In this document: piece after piece, positions 49,138 through 60,171 of the stretch
How positions within the stretch are numbered: the first letter of the stretch is position 1
Layout: each line of letters starts with the position of its first letter
NCBI GenBank assembly: GCA_037127315.1
Contig: JBBBDQ010000445.1
Coordinates: 926,001 to 990,000, forward strand
From: Ascarosepion bandense
Lineage: Eukaryota > Mollusca > Cephalopoda > Sepiida > Sepiidae
DNA: 64,000 nt
Direction: 5' to 3'
Translations under genes and position numbers: made by a program
The notes under the pieces: model-generated
What the model was told of the DNA's origin: nothing
What the model saw: the letters and a program-made list of their open reading frames with translations, nothing else
The model's database searches: none

Positions 49138-51020
49138 TTAATCATTTCACCCCGAGCAAGGCAGAAACGCCACTAATGTGCAGGGGGTTACATAAATGTA
49201 GAAAGATTAATTAGAAAACAGTGAGGAGTACAAGCTAGTTAGAAAGGAACAATAGAAAGCTGAGAAAGCAGGTGCAATGACAGATACATAGGCGGAGAGA
49301 ACGCGAAGATTATACAGGGGAGGAGAGAGAGCTAGAGTCCAGTGGTTAGTAGGTGAGTATTAACTTCGCTTTTAAATTTCTGGAGGTCGTAGCCGTCAGG
49401 AAAGCAAGAATACGGGAGTGAGTTCCACAGGCGGGAAGTGCGAGAGAGGAAGCTGCAGGAGTAGAATTGTCGTCTGCGTTTGGCTAACCTGACTGTGAAT
49501 GGGTGGGACCCGGTTGCCAGTCTGGTTGCACGGGTAAACACCTGTTGAGGAGGCATCAGTGACTTAAGCTCATCCGAGCAGAAGCCATGAAAGTATTTAT
49601 AGAAGAGACAGAGGGAGGCCACATTTTGACGATGGGAAAGTGGCTGCAGTCGAGTCGCCAGATCAGTACCTATCACATTACAGACTCTCCTTTGGAGCTT
49701 GTCAAGAACACTGAGGAGAACGGCAGGGGCACCTGACCATAAATGGCAGCAGTACTCCATGCACGGACGGATGGTTGACTTGTATATATGCAGGATGGAT
49801 TCAGGTGGAAAAAACATCCTGGATCGACATAGTGACCCAATCTTCTTAGCAGTAGATTTTGCTATGGATTCAATATAGTGCTTCCATTTGAGGTCTGAGG
49901 ACAGGGTAAGTCCGAGGAGGCGTAGTGTATTACTCTCCGGGAGAATCATCTGGTCCATGCTTATGGGAGGCAGAAGAGGTTGCCTGTAATGGTTGACAGA
50001 CAACAGCTTGGTCTTAGATGAATTGAAGTTGACAAGCCACTTCTTGCCCCAGTTCACCACAGAGTGTAGATCCCGCTCAAGGTCAGCAGCGAGATTATGT
50101 CTGTCCGCCACGACAGGTTTCTTACTGGAGCGGGAGTATATTGTAGTGTCATCTGCGTAGATGCCTACTTGGGACTTGATCTCATCTGGGAGGTCGTTGA
50201 TGAAAATAAGGAAGAGCGTTGGGCCCAGGATAGAGCCTTGTGGGACACCAGCATTCGTGCTGTAGGACGAAGAGGCACGCCCATTCAGAACGACCTTCAT
50301 TTTGCGGTTATTTAAGAAAGATTGGATTAGGTCAAGCAGGCGACCGGTAATACCATAACCACGTAGTTTGCATAGGAGGCCAGGGTGCCAAACTCTGTCG
50401 AAAGCCTTGGAGATGTCCAGAGCAACCGCGCGAGCCTCGTCAGACTCATCAAGGGCCTGTAGCATGTACTCCGTTACAGTTGTTAGCAGGTCGGCTGTGG
50501 ACCTGTCAAATCGGAATCCATATTGCCTGTCGGAGAACAGTTTGTGGGCGGTGAGATGATGAACTATTTCAGCATTGATTATAGCCTCGAATACTTTCCC
50601 GAATATTGGTAGAAGACTGATAGGGCGATAGTTGGATGGGTCCGAGGGTTCACCACAATTCTTAAAGACAGGAACGACTGAGGAGAATTTCCAGCATGCA
50701 GGAAAGCAGGAAGCAGAAAAGCAGTAGTTAAACAGTTTAGAGAGGACAGGGGAAAGTTCAGGGGCACACTTCTTAAGGACTATCACCGGGATTCCATCGT
50801 CTCCACACGCCTTATGGGGGTCGAGTTTTGAAATTACTCTGGATACTACTGTCGGGGTAATATATACGTCGTGCAGTTTGGCCTCAGTTCTAATAGGGAA
50901 GTCAGGTGGGTGCACTCCGGACGAGTCGAATGTGGAGTTGGATGAGAATCTGCGGGCAAAGCACTCAGCTTTGTCCGCAGATGACGTGAGAACATCAAAT
51001 CCATGGAAGTGAAATTGTTT
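49138..51020 (-). mobile_element. LINE-J, longest copy (RT plus 3' UTR)
   Basis: 3' tail TTTAATCATTTCACCCCGAG, UTR, then an open reverse-transcriptase frame to about 51020. The endonuclease and ORF1 are absent. At 51020 an RTE-like fragment of opposite strand begins. Confidence 0.88.
49332..50915 (-). CDS. LINE-J reverse transcriptase (527 codons, uninterrupted, 5'-truncated)
   Basis: Reverse transcriptase of a Jockey/CR1-type LINE. Residue order: DPHKACGDDGIP (~32-43, RT1), WKFSSVVPVFK and NYRPISLLPIFGKVFE (~80-112), DRQYGFRFDRSTADLL (~128-143), VALDISKAFDRVWH (~165, motif A), [20 protein letters not shown] (~222-241, motif B), [11 protein letters not shown] (~252, motif C with both catalytic Asp), LRLLGLTLSSDLKWKHYIES, then IYKSTIRPCMEYCCHLWSGA (thumb) and SRTSRLWNSLPYSCFPD (C terminus). 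The palm is complete and open. Coding sense continues upstream to ~51020 without a start, so the chosen Met is simply the first in frame. It cannot retrotranspose alone without the endonuclease. Confidence 0.9.
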   Translation of the reverse strand: MHPPDFPIRTEAKLHDVYITPTVVSRVISKLDPHKACGDDGIPVIVLKKCAPELSPVLSKLFNYCFSASCFPACWKFSSVVPVFKNCGEPSDPSNYRPISLLPIFGKVFEAIINAEIVHHLTAHKLFSDRQYGFRFDRSTADLLTTVTEYMLQALDESDEARAVALDISKAFDRVWHPGLLCKLRGYGITGRLLDLIQSFLNNRKMKVVLNGRASSSYSTNAGVPQGSILGPTLFLIFINDLPDEIKSQVGIYADDTTIYSRSSKKPVVADRHNLAADLERDLHSVVNWGKKWLVNFNSSKTKLLSVNHYRQPLLPPISMDQMILPESNTLRLLGLTLSSDLKWKHYIESIAKSTAKKIGSLCRSRMFFPPESILHIYKSTIRPCMEYCCHLWSGAPAVLLSVLDKLQRRVCNVIGTDLATRLQPLSHRQNVASLCLFYKYFHGFCSDELKSLMPPQQVFTRATRLATGSHPFTVRLAKRRRQFYSCSFLSRTSRLWNSLPYSCFPDGYDLQKFKSEVNTHLLTTGL

Positions 51021-51021
51021 A

Positions 51022-51500
51022 TTAGTACTTTACTCAGTACTAAGAAACAGGACAATTTCAATAAAAACAAAGAGGAAAGTACTGGATTGCTATGTGATGT
51101 CGGTTCTTCAATATGGCAGTGAATGTTGGACAATATCTTCGAAGATGAAGGAAAAACTTGAATCAGCTGAAATATGGTTCTAGAGAAGGATGCTGCGGAT
51201 ATCATGGACCGAGCATGTAAGCAATGACGAGGTTTTGGAAAGGATGGAGACGAAAATGAAATTAATACTGAGCATCAGGAAAAGGCAACTAAAGTTCCTG
51301 GGACATGTAATGAGAAAGGAGGGCTTGAAGGACCCGACACTCACAGGCCAGATACAGGGAAAAAGAGACAGGGGAAAGCGACGGATAACATATTTGAAGG
51401 ACCTGATCGGGTGGATGACGGAACGAGGTAGCGAATGTTGGACAATATTATCAAAGATGAAGGAAATACTTGAAGCAACCTGACATGTGATTCTACAGAA
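51022..51500 (+). pseudogene. RTE-like LINE fragment, rearranged
   Basis: From 51022 (ACTCAGTACTAAGAAACAGG, reading KEKLESAEIWF near 51150) a stop TAG (51182-51184) replaces the Tyr codon of WFYRRMLRI. It is then open from 51190: MLRISWTEHVSNDEVLERME, KRQLKFLGHVMRKEGLKDPT, IGWMTERGSECWTILSKM. The last part jumps back to an upstream block (SECWT), which indicates rearrangement. Confidence 0.75.
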
Positions 51501-51504
51501 GCAT

Positions 51505-51565
51505 ACTGGATATAAAGTGGGGGATCAATTCCATATTAAGTCAATATATAAACTGACCCCCCACT
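51505..51565. repeat. Palindromic element with AAAGTGGGGG arms
   Basis: AAAGTGGGGGATCAATT...AACTGACCCCCCACTTT spans 51517-51564 as an imperfect stem with A/T-rich loop. It is the same palindrome as the dimeric SINE-A linker. It lies between two RTE-like fragments. Confidence 0.65.
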
Positions 51566-51599
51566 TTGTGGTTACAGCAATTTCTATACATTTAAACTT

Positions 51600-51965
51600 G
51601 AAGTAACTGAAATGTGGTTCTACAGAAGGATGCTGCGAATATCATGGATCGAGAATGATGAGGTCTTGGAAATGATGGAAACGAAAAGGAAATTAATTCT
51701 GAGCATCAGGAAGAGACAGCAAAAGTTCCTGGGACATGCAATGAGGAAGGAGGGCTTGGAGAACCTGATACTAACAAGTCAGATAGATGGAAAGAGACAG
51801 GGGAAAGCAGCGAATAACATATTTGAAGGACCTGATCAGGTGGATGACGGAACGAGGGTTGCATGGTGCAACAGGAGAAAGCGTGCTAAGAGCCACCAGG
51901 AACAGGGAGATATGGAAAGCCATGATCGCCTACGTCCTGAAAGGACATGGCACATAGAAGAAGAA
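51600..51965 (+). pseudogene. RTE-like LINE C-terminal fragment
   Basis: MWFYRRMLRISWIENDEVLE (HVS deleted), KRQQKFLGHAMRKEGLENLI, then a frame change so that HDRLRPERTWHIEEEEK is read where IAYVLKGHGT is expected. Tail GAAGAAGAAGAAAAG. Confidence 0.75.
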
Positions 51966-51969
51966 GAAA

Positions 51970-52320
51970 AGACCAAAAATTATTTCTCAGTTGCTTGTCT
52001 GTCCTCTAAGATAGTGCGGCTCAACTGTAGCTGTGTCCGAGGACAGAGATACAGCTGAGAAACATTGTACTGAGTAGATGCCCGCTCCTGGGAAACAGTA
52101 TCCCGCGGCCTCGTCAGGCAATTGTACCAGAGAGGTGGACAAGGTACTCGTCGCCGGGGCCAGGAAAACGACGGTTGGGAGGACTGGGGAATTTGTGTTC
52201 CTTCACATGTCCGTACACTTTCGGGCGTCTTACGTTAAAAAAGACTTTGTGTGACATCTCGATCCAGTGAGAGAATAGGGTAAATATATTATTTACAAAT
52301 TATTTTTATTTTCTTCTTTC
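51970..52320. other. No recognised feature
   Basis: A short inverted repeat CTGTCCTC / GAGGACAG (about 51999-52045) is the only structure noted. Confidence 0.35.
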
Positions 52321-52329
52321 AATAAGAAT

Positions 52330-52925
52330 TAATAGGTTCGCCTATCGTTTGGTTTAAACAACTCCCCGAGTTTTTTTTTTTTTTTTTTTTAGTAGAGGTT
52401 TACTCCTTGTTTAGGATAGGATTGGGGCTTCAGTTCCTTCTAAAATCTACTTAAACTCTCTATTTCTAATGTTTCTGCCTAAAATACTGAACATTTATTT
52501 ACAATTATTTTTATTTTCTTCTTTCAATAAGAGTTAATAAGTTCGATTACTGTTTGGTTTAAACACCTCCCCGATTTTTTTAGTAGAGGTTTACTCCTTG
52601 TTTAGGACTGGGGTTTCGGTTCCTTCTAAAATCTACTTAAACTCTATATTTCTAATGTTTCTGCCTAAAATATTGAACATTTATTTACTAATTATTTTTT
52701 ACTTAATAGATATATTGAAAGTATTGAAAAGACCGATAGGTTCGCCTATCGTCCGATTCACACTTTTTCCCGGTCTTTTGAACAGGAGCAGAGATTTATC
52801 ACTCGTCTCCTGTTTAGGATTCGGTTTCCGGTTCCTTAAGTCTTGTCATTCTTTTTCACTCCCAGTAGCCAATTGCGTCTTAGTGGCATTATCTCCTTAC
52901 TCTGGATGAATTAATAAAAAAACTC
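52330..52925 (+). mobile_element. SINE-D, three consecutive units
   Basis: Units begin near 52333, 52537 and 52735 (TTCGCCTATCGTTTGGTTTA; TTCGATTACTGTTTGGTTTA; TTCGCCTATCGTCCGATTCA), a spacing of ~200 bp, each with GGTTCCTTCTAAAATC or equivalent. The last ends in AGTGGCATTATCTCCTTACT, CTGGATGAATTAATAAAAAA, a diverged LINE-J tail. Confidence 0.65.
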
Positions 52926-52929
52926 TAGA

Positions 52930-53370
52930 CTTAACAGGAACCAATGTCTGACAAAGCTATGAAATCGGATGATAAGACATTGATAAGATAAACCAGGTGG
53001 ATCTTTCAGTGCAGGAAATTTACTCCAGAATCAAGGAATGTAAAGAAATTCGTACGCTAACGATTAAGATAAATATTGACCAGTGATCAATATTTAAACT
53101 AGATTCAGGAAATAAGTTATGTCCTTTGTTTGGATTCTCCATAAAAACAAGGTCACCGCTAGTTAATTGTTTTGAAAAGCTATGTGAACAGATAATATTG
53201 TGTATTCTGTTAGAATCAATATATAAGAAAAATATTAATCTAAAGAGTTCGGGTAGAGGCTCTTAAATCAAGATCTCTATTCACCCACCCAAAAAATATG
53301 TCTAGCGCAAAAAAAAAAAAAAAAATCCAAGATGAGCACATTCCTTGGCCAGTCGTGAACAAAAGTTGTG
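52930..53370. other. No recognised feature
   Basis: AT-rich, with an A run at 53311-53325. No gene recognised. Confidence 0.4.
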
Positions 53371-53374
53371 TATC

Positions 53375-53835
53375 AGCATTTGAGTTTTTGAGTTTTGTTT
53401 CACAGAATATCAACCTCTGTGGGTTATTTAATGCTGAAAAGATAGGGTTTTAATGTATTTTTTTTAAATGTTTGGTTATACTGAGAAAGTTGATTTCGTC
53501 AGATTTTGATTAAAAATTTATTATTTTCTTTTTATTTTAGAAAACTGAAAATGTCTTCTAGTTTTGTATTGAAAAATGTATTGTTGGTAAAAATTTATTT
53601 TTTCTTCAAAAATGTATACTTTTCTATAAAAGTTGATTTTTATACTTTCATAATGTTTTCACCCCAGTTTGGGGAACATTAACTATTTGCCTATAGCTGG
53701 CACCCTAACAGGTGCTTCCACACTGAGTCAGGGCGGACCTGAAGACAACAGCAATTAAGAGGTGGTCCCATGCTGCTCACAACCTCCCAATCAGAGGCCT
53801 TGCTGTCGGATGCAGTTTACACTCATACCTAGGAC
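53375..53835 (-). repeat. R3, near-complete
   Basis: Inverted tail CAGAATATCAACCTCTGTGG, AAGATAGGGTTTTAATGTAT, CTGGCACCCTAACAGGTGCT, GGGCGGACCTGAAGACAACA, TCAGAGGCCTTGCTGTCGGA. Confidence 0.72.
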
Positions 53836-53874
53836 CTGTGTATGAGCAAAATAAGGAATTTATTCAATAGTATA

Positions 53875-54595
53875 CTAGCAGTATAGCCCGGCGTTGCTCG
53901 GATGTAATGAAAGCTTTAAAACTAAACCATGATCCTGGAGCTCAGACTCTTTGGATGTTGGCACGAAAGACTCAAAAGCAATAGTTGTTTCCAGTTAAAG
54001 CGAAACAGTAGACTGAAAGAAAAATGAATGAATGTAAGTCAAATTTTGATTTCCTGCTATCGATATCAAATAAGTTTTTTCGTCGTAAACTGAATTTTGA
54101 AGGCTAAATAAGTCCTCTGGGTATATGGTATCATGGCTGAGACTAAGAACCACAATTATACCTACTTAGAGCCAAACCCAAAGCAAAAACTAAAATAAAA
54201 GGGCTGAAAAAAATACAGACATACAGGCAGATAAACAAACACACACACAAACATCTTGCCTCTCATACATATATATATTATCGATTTTCTGCACTATTGT
54301 AAGAACTGCAACCTTGAAGCTTCTGAATATCGTTTCGTATGTCTTTGTCTATGAGTGTATCAAATTTGATTAAAATCAGACCACTCCTTCTATAACCAGA
54401 TTTTTTCCATTATCGATTTTCGATATTTATCTGGGGTACCTCGACACAAAACCTAGCTAAGAATACTCGCAGACGCTTATAGTACAACTGTGTAAATTTT
54501 CAAAAAAATCGGTTCAGCCGTTTCGGAGTCTATAGGTAACGGACACACACAGACACACACACAGAGACAAAGTTCCATTTATAAATAAGTTTAGA
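53875..54595 (-). mobile_element. Helitron-like family 2, intact termini
   Basis: The minus strand starts TCTAAACTTATTTATAAATG after A and ends ATTACATCCGAGCAACGCC, GGGCTATACTGCTAG with T next. Interior CCGAAACGGCTGAACCGATT and AAACTTATTTGATATCGATA. No ORF. Full-length reference for 13521-14285 and 30671-31166. Confidence 0.8.
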
Positions 54596-54743
54596 TTTAG
54601 ATTTATGATCCCAATATTGGTTAATAAGTGCCGTCATACTCAGCCGTAATATAGCTGCGTATCAAACTACAGTCTGAGAGGTTTTGAGACCCAAAATGTT
54701 CGTACGGTCGGGGTGGGGTGGTGGTGTGGTCTTCAATGGCATC

Positions 54744-55040
54744 AGCTTACAGCCATATCACGTTGAATACACCGGTTCTCTCTCGATCACCCATGTTAAG
54801 CAACGTGAGCCTGGTCAGTACCTAGATTGGTAACCGCTTGGGAATACCAGGCGCTGTAAGCGTTCACTGACGGATGTGCGTTGTGGTGCAGAGGTTGTCG
54901 GCTTGGAAAGAGAAATCGGTGAGCCGAGTTCGAATTCCAGTTGAGTACCCTGCATTCACTTAAGCACTGGTACCCTTGGGAAAGGTATTAATCCGTCCCT
55001 TCCCTCCAGTTATGGGTGAAATAACAGGATGGGGCCTGGA
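54744..55040 (+). mobile_element. Composite 5S-tRNA SINE
   Basis: 5S-like module 54744-54860 (CGATCACCCATGTTAAGCAA; CCGCTTGGGAATACCAGG), spacer TTCACTGACGGATGTGCGTT, tRNA-like A box TGGTGCAGAGG and B box GAGTTCGAATTCC (~54930), then the same body as 5440-5600 ending near GGATGGGGCCTGGAGG. Truncated before the A-rich tail. Confidence 0.82.
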
Positions 55041-55049
55041 GGCGACCCA

Positions 55050-55340
55050 TTTAGTGTTGGTGTCACAATAAAAGCAGCCTTGGTAGCCCTTGTGAAGCAT
55101 CAAGTATTCAGCTATTTGAAAAGATTATGAATTTCGCTATAAACTGCGCCAGGGTTCCAAATGCACAGGGAATACTGGAGGGGTGTAGTCAGTTCTATCT
55201 CGGCCAAGGTCGCAGGACGACTACGACGATGGCATTAACACTTGGTCTATTTTTTTACAATCGACAAACGTCAATCAAAGGAATTTCGGTGATACGAAAA
55301 ATATCGATGGAACACATTAGGTTTATATATAGCTCTTGAT
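55050..55340. other. No recognised feature
   Basis: One 70-codon open frame without recognisable motifs; no gene called. Confidence 0.35.
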
Positions 55341-55344
55341 TAAT

Positions 55345-55640
55345 TGATTCATTTTTTATGACTTATCATCCCTTTGCAGGTTATTTAAAAGCAGAAAATA
55401 TTTTTAAATTGTAAGAATTTTTCTTCGGATAATAATGATTGCATGATACAAATCTTACTATTTAACCATAGCTAGAGGGAGATTCATACATTTTTCTCGA
55501 GGGCATATGCGCTTAAGTGAATATAACAAACCCGACTGGAATCGAAACGCGGCTCTCCAATTGACAATTCTGAGCCATTATCCATTACACCACCCGCACA
55601 TCCAAGTCTACAGCACCTGGTATTGCCCTATAATTCAAGA
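55345..55640 (-). mobile_element. Composite tRNA SINE with 5S remnant
   Basis: Minus: short 5S-end remnant (55615-55640, GGCAATACCAGGTGCTGTAG), tRNA-like head with B box GTTTCGATTCCAG, body, and tail GGGATGATAAGTCATAAAAA. Related to 48235-48610. Confidence 0.65.
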
Positions 55641-55713
55641 GCAGTTATGTCAACTGAAGCTGTTAATCTCGTAGCTGTTTGAATATACAGATACAATATA
55701 GCGTGGATATTTA

Positions 55714-55801
55714 CAAATTGCTCTGAGGCCATTTCCAAATTGCTCTGAGGCCATTTCCAAATTGCTCTGAGGCTATTTCCAAATTGCTCTGAGGACATAT
55801 T
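55714..55801. repeat. 22-bp tandem repeat, four units
   Basis: Unit AAATTGCTCTGAGGCCATTT plus CC, four near-identical copies. Confidence 0.9.
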
Positions 55802-55804
55802 CAC

Positions 55805-56790
55805 CATTGTATTGACACTTTGTATGAAATAGTTACACCACTCTGACTCGGGGATCAAAGAATAGTCGATGTAGTAACGACCAGGGGGTCCTTTACGGTT
55901 GAATAACTTAATAAATTCAAAACCCAAAAAATCAGCAGAAAAAGTTATGGCCACGGAGTATTTTTTTCTTTTTCATGTTCCCTCTGAGTGTTATTTGTTG
56001 CCAAATTTTAAAAAGAACATGAAAGGGAGACAATTTTTTAAATACTCATATGTGATAGGGGGTCTACGGGGATTTTTTGCCCGAGCGTACGGGCATGGAA
56101 TGCTCCGCATTAAAAAAAACAAACAAACAAACAAACAAAAAAGTGTTGGGGAGTCACCCCTTTTCACACACTCTATGGACTCCTCCATGGTATACAAATA
56201 ATCCTTCCTACACAGAACGGGTTGTTGTTGTTGCTAGAGTTGGTGTTTGTCAGAGCAGTTGAACTGCTGCTCGTTGGTCAGTAAGAATATAGACAATTAC
56301 CCGAACTTCTTGTATATATTTGACTCCTACTAACAAGTATTCCTGAATCTACTAACCGTGTAAAGGTTGTACATCTTTTGTTCAATATACTTACCCTTTT
56401 TCTCTCATATCTTTTTGTTTTATTATTATATTGTGTGGTTTTCTAAACAAGAATCCACAAAAAAAAAAAAATTTACAACGAATTTTGTGGAGAGAGCTCC
56501 GATAAATACCCGGAGGTGATAGTGTAGTGGAAATCTGGATCCTGATTGGTCATCAAATCGCAAAATTCAAAATACGTCAGAGAAACGGTTTTTCCACAGC
56601 TAAAGAAAAAATCGTTATTATAGCCACCCCACGTGACTGGATTCAATATTTAAAGATGGTCTCTAACCGGTCACGGCGGTCAGTCAGGGGAGATGGTTTG
56701 CTGACACACATCTAAAATGTAACTAATTTCAAATCGACCCGAAGATAAGGTCATGTCGCACCTTATTCACCTTCTCTTTCTCCCTATCTA
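55805..56790. other. No recognised gene
   Basis: (AAAC)n at about 56110-56140. CACGTG at 56629-56634 and ATTGGTCATC near 56546 are isolated motifs. Possible LTR-like character (CAATATACTTACCC before 56400) is unsupported by termini. Confidence 0.35.
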
Positions 56791-56794
56791 TTTC

Positions 56795-57478
56795 AACAAA
56801 TTTTTTTATAATCATTTCACCCCAAGCAAGGCATCCCACTGCCACTAATGCGCTTGGGGTTACATGGGGGAAGGTAACTAGAAAGAGTGGTTAGATATAG
56901 GAAATGTCAGAAGGGGGTGATAGATAGTTGGGTTTTGGGTGGGAAGAGTGTTTGAAAGAATGGAAGTTAGTTTGTTAGGAGGTGTCTATTGACCTTACAT
57001 TCAAACTCCTGGAGATTGTAGCCGTCGTGGAAGCAGTCATGTGGAAGAGAATTCCACAGTCAGGAAGTGCGAGAAAAGAAACTGTTGGAGTAGAGGTTGC
57101 GGTTGCATTTTATCGGTTTCACTGTAAAAGGGTGGGATCTAGTTGCTAATCTAGTTTCTCGTGCAAATTCGTATCTAGAGGGCAGCAGTGATCTAAGTTC
57201 ATTGGAGCAGAAGCCGTGAAAGTATTTATAGAAGAGACACAGGGAAGGCACGTCTCGCAGGTGAGAGAGAGACTGCAGGCGATCTGCTAAGTCGGTATCG
57301 ATCTCATTACAGACCCTCCGCTGTACCTTGTCTAGAAGCCCAAGGAGAATAGCAGGAGTACCCGACCAGATATGGCAGCAGTATTCAATGCACGGGCGGA
57401 TGGTAGATTTATAAATGTGCAAGATAGATTCAGACGGAAAAAACTTCCGGGCCCTGCACAGAGAACCGACATAATGGT
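56795..57478 (-). pseudogene. LINE-J 3' fragment
   Basis: Tail AATCATTTCACCCCAAGCAA, UTR, then IYKSTIRPCIEYCCHIWSGT, DLADRLQSLSHLRDVPSLCL, FYKYFHGFCSNELRSLLP, RSHPFTVKPIKCNRN, SNSFFSRTS. It is cut at 57478 by an R4-type fragment. Confidence 0.85.
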
Positions 57479-57720
57479 GACATCTTCTATTTATGTAACC
57501 GGTGCTGGGTGATGTTCATAGCAGTGTTTGTCCACACATTTTCCATAGCGTTTGCACATTGTCCAGTGTAAACACTGCCCCACTCTATCCTGACGATTTT
57601 TATATTTATTTGGGGCAAGTACAGAACATCCTAAGATCAGATGGTTTATTGTTTTTTGGCACCTATCACAGAACCCGCACTCTGGATCCACATTATTATG
57701 TATAAGTTCCTAATAAAAAA
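57479..57720 (-). pseudogene. R4-type LINE fragment (zinc-knuckle region)
   Basis: Minus: MDPECGFCDRCQKTINHLIL, GCSVLAPNKYKNRQDRVGQC, LHWTMCKRYGK, HPAPVT; a second copy of the 58295-58530 region of the adjacent full R4-type element, at ~80% residue identity by eye. Ends at (TTC)n. Confidence 0.8.
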
Positions 57721-57721
57721 C

Positions 57722-57752
<31 letters not shown>

Positions 57753-57796
57753 CTTCTTCTTCATCATCATCATCATCATCATCATTATTATTATTA
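57722..57796 (+). repeat. (TTC)n(ATC)n(ATT)n
   Basis: Compound microsatellite at the 3' edge of the R4-type element. The innermost part is (ATT)n. Confidence 0.95.
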
Positions 57797-57932
57797 TGTC
57801 ATTTTTCATCATATTTCGATTTTTGCTTTGGTCTCACTACCAACCAAGTCTGCGGGGAGACCTAAGGCAGGTAGTGGCGTGTTGTTATGGCTCCATTTCA
57901 TGTTTTTTCTATCTTCCCTATCATCTCCAGCA

Positions 57933-60104
57933 TTACATAGATAAAGTTTTCCTTAGTGTGTGGGCTGTACTTAATAAGACAATTTTTTGTATATCTCTTA
58001 AGCTGGGGTTTCCAGGGATTCTTTCAATGTGTTGTTTTGTTCCATTTTTTATCATTCCAAGTGCACCTACTATCACTGGCACAACTCTTGTTTTCAATTT
58101 CCACATTTTTTCTATTTCAATTTCCAGGTCTTTATATTTTGACAGTTTTTCAAATTCCTTGATTGCTATGTTACAATCCGCTGGACAAGCCATATCAATT
58201 AATAGACAAGTTTTCTCCTTCTGGTTTTTAACAATAATGTCTGGCCTGTTTGCTTCAATTTTTCTGTCTGTGTAGATGGTGTAATCCCATAGAATGGTTA
58301 CATCTTCTATTTCTGTAACCGGTGCTGGATGATGTTCATACCAGTGTTTGTTTACAGCTTTTCCATAATGTTTGCACATTGTCCAATGTAAATATTGCCC
58401 AACTCTATCGTGGCGATTTTTATATTCGTTTGGGGCAAGCACAGAACAGCCTGAGATTAGGTGGTCTATTATTTCTCGGTGTTTATCACAAAACCTGCAT
58501 TTTGGATCCATATTATTATGCATAATATTTGCCTGAAAGTTTCTCGTGAACAGACTTTGGTCTTGTGCTGCAAGTATAAATCCTTCAGTTTCAGACTTTA
58601 ATCCAGATGCACGTAACCATCGATGAGAATTAACTTTATCAACATTGGATTTATTGGCACGTTCTGGATATTGGCGATGCAGAGGTTTGTCTTGCCAGCG
58701 CTGTTTCATCTTTTCAAGTGCTTTATCTTTGGCTTTCATTTTTATATTTTTTGCCGCAATAGTTGGTTCTTGGCTACTGTTTTGCTTTTCTACAGAATTT
58801 ACTAACTGTAAATCTTGTTTGAATTTACTGCCTTCTTTTATTATTGAATATTTTTTCTTTCTTTCTTCATGTTGCCTTACTAATTGTAACATCCAATCCT
58901 TTGTTGTTTCTATGTATGTTAGTAAGCCAATAGTTGTTGTCTTGTATGACAATTCCAGCTGAATAAGACCTCTTCCACCTTCTTTACGGGGTATGTATAG
59001 ACGGTCTACATCAGCCTTTGGATGATGCATCTTATGCTTAGAAAGAAGCTTTCTTGTTTTAGCATCCATTCGCCTGATGTCGTTTAGAGTCCAGTTTAAG
59101 ATGTTAAAGCTATATTGGACAACTGGGATTGCAAGGCTATTAATGGCCATAACTCTGTTCTGTGAATTTAATTCAGTTTTTAATATCATTCGTAGCCTTC
59201 TATAGTACTCTTTACGCACTATTTCTTTCATTTTTTTATGGTGAATGTTTTCGCTCTCATTTACACCTAGATATTTATAAGCTTCTTCTGGTTTCAATTC
59301 TTTTATTGTTACAGCAGGGTCTAGGCTAATTGAGGATGTTTCTTGTATTGAGCCACGTAAAACTGTAGCTTTAGCACATTTATTCAAATTAAATTTCATT
59401 CTAATGTCTTCGCTGAAGCATTTTACAGTTTGCAGAAGACCTTCCAGTTCATTATCATTCTTAGCATATAACTTCAATTCATCCATGTAAAATAGGTGGC
59501 TTATTTTCTTTTGTCCTATTTTATAACCACATTCTGTCTTGTTAAGTTGACTGGTTAGTGCTATTAGTGATATGCAGAATAGTAAGGGAGATAAAGAATC
59601 ACCTTGAAATATACCTCTTTTGATGTTTATTTCATCAGACTTATAGGTTCCATTTATATGATTGAGGTAAAGGGTTGTTTTCCATATAGACATGCACTGT
59701 TTGATGAAATTGATGATGACGGGCGATATCTTGTATATATTTAAAGTCTTTAAAATCCAGTCATGTGGCACACTATCGAATGCCTTTCGATAGTCTATCC
59801 AGGCTGTACTAATTTTTTTCTTTGTACTGTAGCAGTTTTCCAGGATCATTTTGTTAATCAGCAATTGGTCTTTACAACCATAACAGCCACGTTTGCACCC
59901 TTTTTGTTCAAGCGGTAACATGTCATTTCTTTCTAAGAATAAATATGTCTGCTTTGTTAAAATAGATGTTAATAGTTTATATGTTGTTGGAAGACATGTA
60001 ATTGGTCTGTAGTTTTTCGGATTTTTTGTGTCACCATTCTTGGGTAGAAGAAATGTAATTCCTTTTGTCAACCATGCAGGAATTTTAGTGGGGTCGTCAA
60101 CCAT
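57933..60104 (-). pseudogene. R4-type LINE polyprotein: reverse transcriptase, zinc knuckle, restriction-like endonuclease
   Basis: 723 codons open. Reverse transcriptase: KGITFLLPKNGDTKNPKNYR (~14-33), AWIDYRKAFDSVPHDW (~96-111, motif A), RGIFQGDSLSPLLFCISLI (~163-181, motif B), LFYMDELKLYAKND (~204-217, motif C). Motif C has Asp208 then Glu209 where the second catalytic Asp is required. Thumb: KYLGVNES. Then a C-X2-C-X8-H-X4-C knuckle (CRFCDKHREIIDHLISGC) and a restriction-like endonuclease with RPDIIVKNQ and LLIDMACPAD, followed by KYKDLEIEIEKMWK. This domain order defines R2/R4-type LINEs, and the YMD-LKLYA style favours R4/Dong. Catalysis should be impaired by Glu209. Reading upstream continues in another frame (60172-60885) across an eight-T run. 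Confidence 0.87.
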
Positions 60105-60171
60105 TTCTTGAAGTTCTTTGGCTAGTTTTTTATGTGATGCGCTTAAATAATATAGCCAAAAGTTAGGAATT

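Noticed and set aside
52598..52909. 103-codon plus-strand frame
   Set aside because: It runs through SINE-D units and has no protein features.
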